Of a stretch of DNA of 6,503 nt, positions 6,345 through 6,503 are shown one piece after another. A program made the translations under genes and the position numbers. The stretch covers positions 4,878 to 11,380 of the forward strand of contig DAYE01000033.1 in assembly GCA_002506745.1 (NCBI GenBank). The letters run 5' to 3'. The DNA comes from Euryarchaeota archaeon UBA33 (GTDB lineage: Archaea > Thermoplasmatota > E2 > DHVEG-1). Under the pieces are notes generated by a model, which was not told where the DNA came from, searched no databases, and worked only from the letters and a program-made list of their open reading frames with translations. Every line of letters begins with the position of its first letter. Position 1 is the stretch's first letter.

Positions 6345-6503
6345 ATGGCTATCAAGGTATTTGTCACCGGTGGGACTTTCGATAAGGAATATGACATGAT
6401 AGAAGGGAAACTCTTCTTCTGTGACACACATCTTCCTGAGATGTTGAAGCTTGGGCACTGCAAAGTGGAGGTAGACATCCGCACCTTGATGATGATTGAC
6501 AGC
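6345..6503 (+). CDS. Asparaginase-domain protein, 3' end outside window
   Basis: Fifty-three N-terminal codons are visible. The start MAIKVFVTGGTFDKEYD carries the asparaginase-family TGGT motif, with the expected nucleophile Thr at residue 11. THLPEML follows at 28-34, and the visible part ends in MMIDS, where the Asp-Ser matches the substrate-binding position of the family. The Phe after TGGT, and the close spacing of these motifs, resemble the short (about 160-170 aa) asparaginase-domain proteins more than full-length L-asparaginases of about 330 aa, but the end is not visible. The second catalytic motif (TDT...) is outside the window, so activity cannot be judged. No strong ribosome binding site precedes the ATG. 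Confidence 0.8.
   Translation, partial: MAIKVFVTGGTFDKEYDMIEGKLFFCDTHLPEMLKLGHCKVEVDIRTLMMIDS

Overview
The window looks archaeal, most likely euryarchaeal; a Thermoplasmatota-like lineage is possible but not proven. The evidence is a SelB-like translation-factor homologue of the kind known from archaea, TATA/BRE-style promoters, GGTGA-type ribosome binding sites, and an AbrB-regulator/ABC-exporter cluster of a layout I associate with archaea. There is no rRNA, tRNA, CRISPR array, transposase or integrase.

Layout, left to right. (1) The 3' part of a SelB/EF-Tu-domain-2-like protein (+), cut by the left edge. (2) A 280-bp AT-rich spacer with a possible short structured RNA and a good TATA box. 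(3) A long surface lipoprotein (+): an unrecognised N-terminal domain, two Ig/FN3-like repeats, a DUF2341 domain and a C-terminal LamG/concanavalin-like domain. (4) A short convergent spacer. (5) A three-gene minus-strand operon, transcribed right to left: a 76-aa AbrB/SpoVT-type regulator, an ABC ATPase with an extra N-terminal zinc ribbon, and an ABC-2 type permease. (6) A divergent promoter region, with three 9-bp tandem repeats directly upstream of the operon's BRE/TATA. (7) The 5' end of an asparaginase-domain protein (+), cut by the right edge.

The best-supported functional unit is the minus-strand operon. The regulator stop overlaps a possible GTG start of the ATPase. The ATPase stop overlaps the permease ribosome binding site, so translation is probably coupled. 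ATPase and permease should form an efflux or export complex of the DrrAB/CcmA-like type. The AbrB protein is a natural candidate to bind the repeats at its own promoter. The substrate cannot be read from sequence.

The most interesting points are the repeat array at the operon promoter, the zinc-ribbon fusion with a Gln-to-Glu change at the Q-loop position, and the unrecognised N-terminal domain of the lipoprotein. I see no clear case for a wholly new system.
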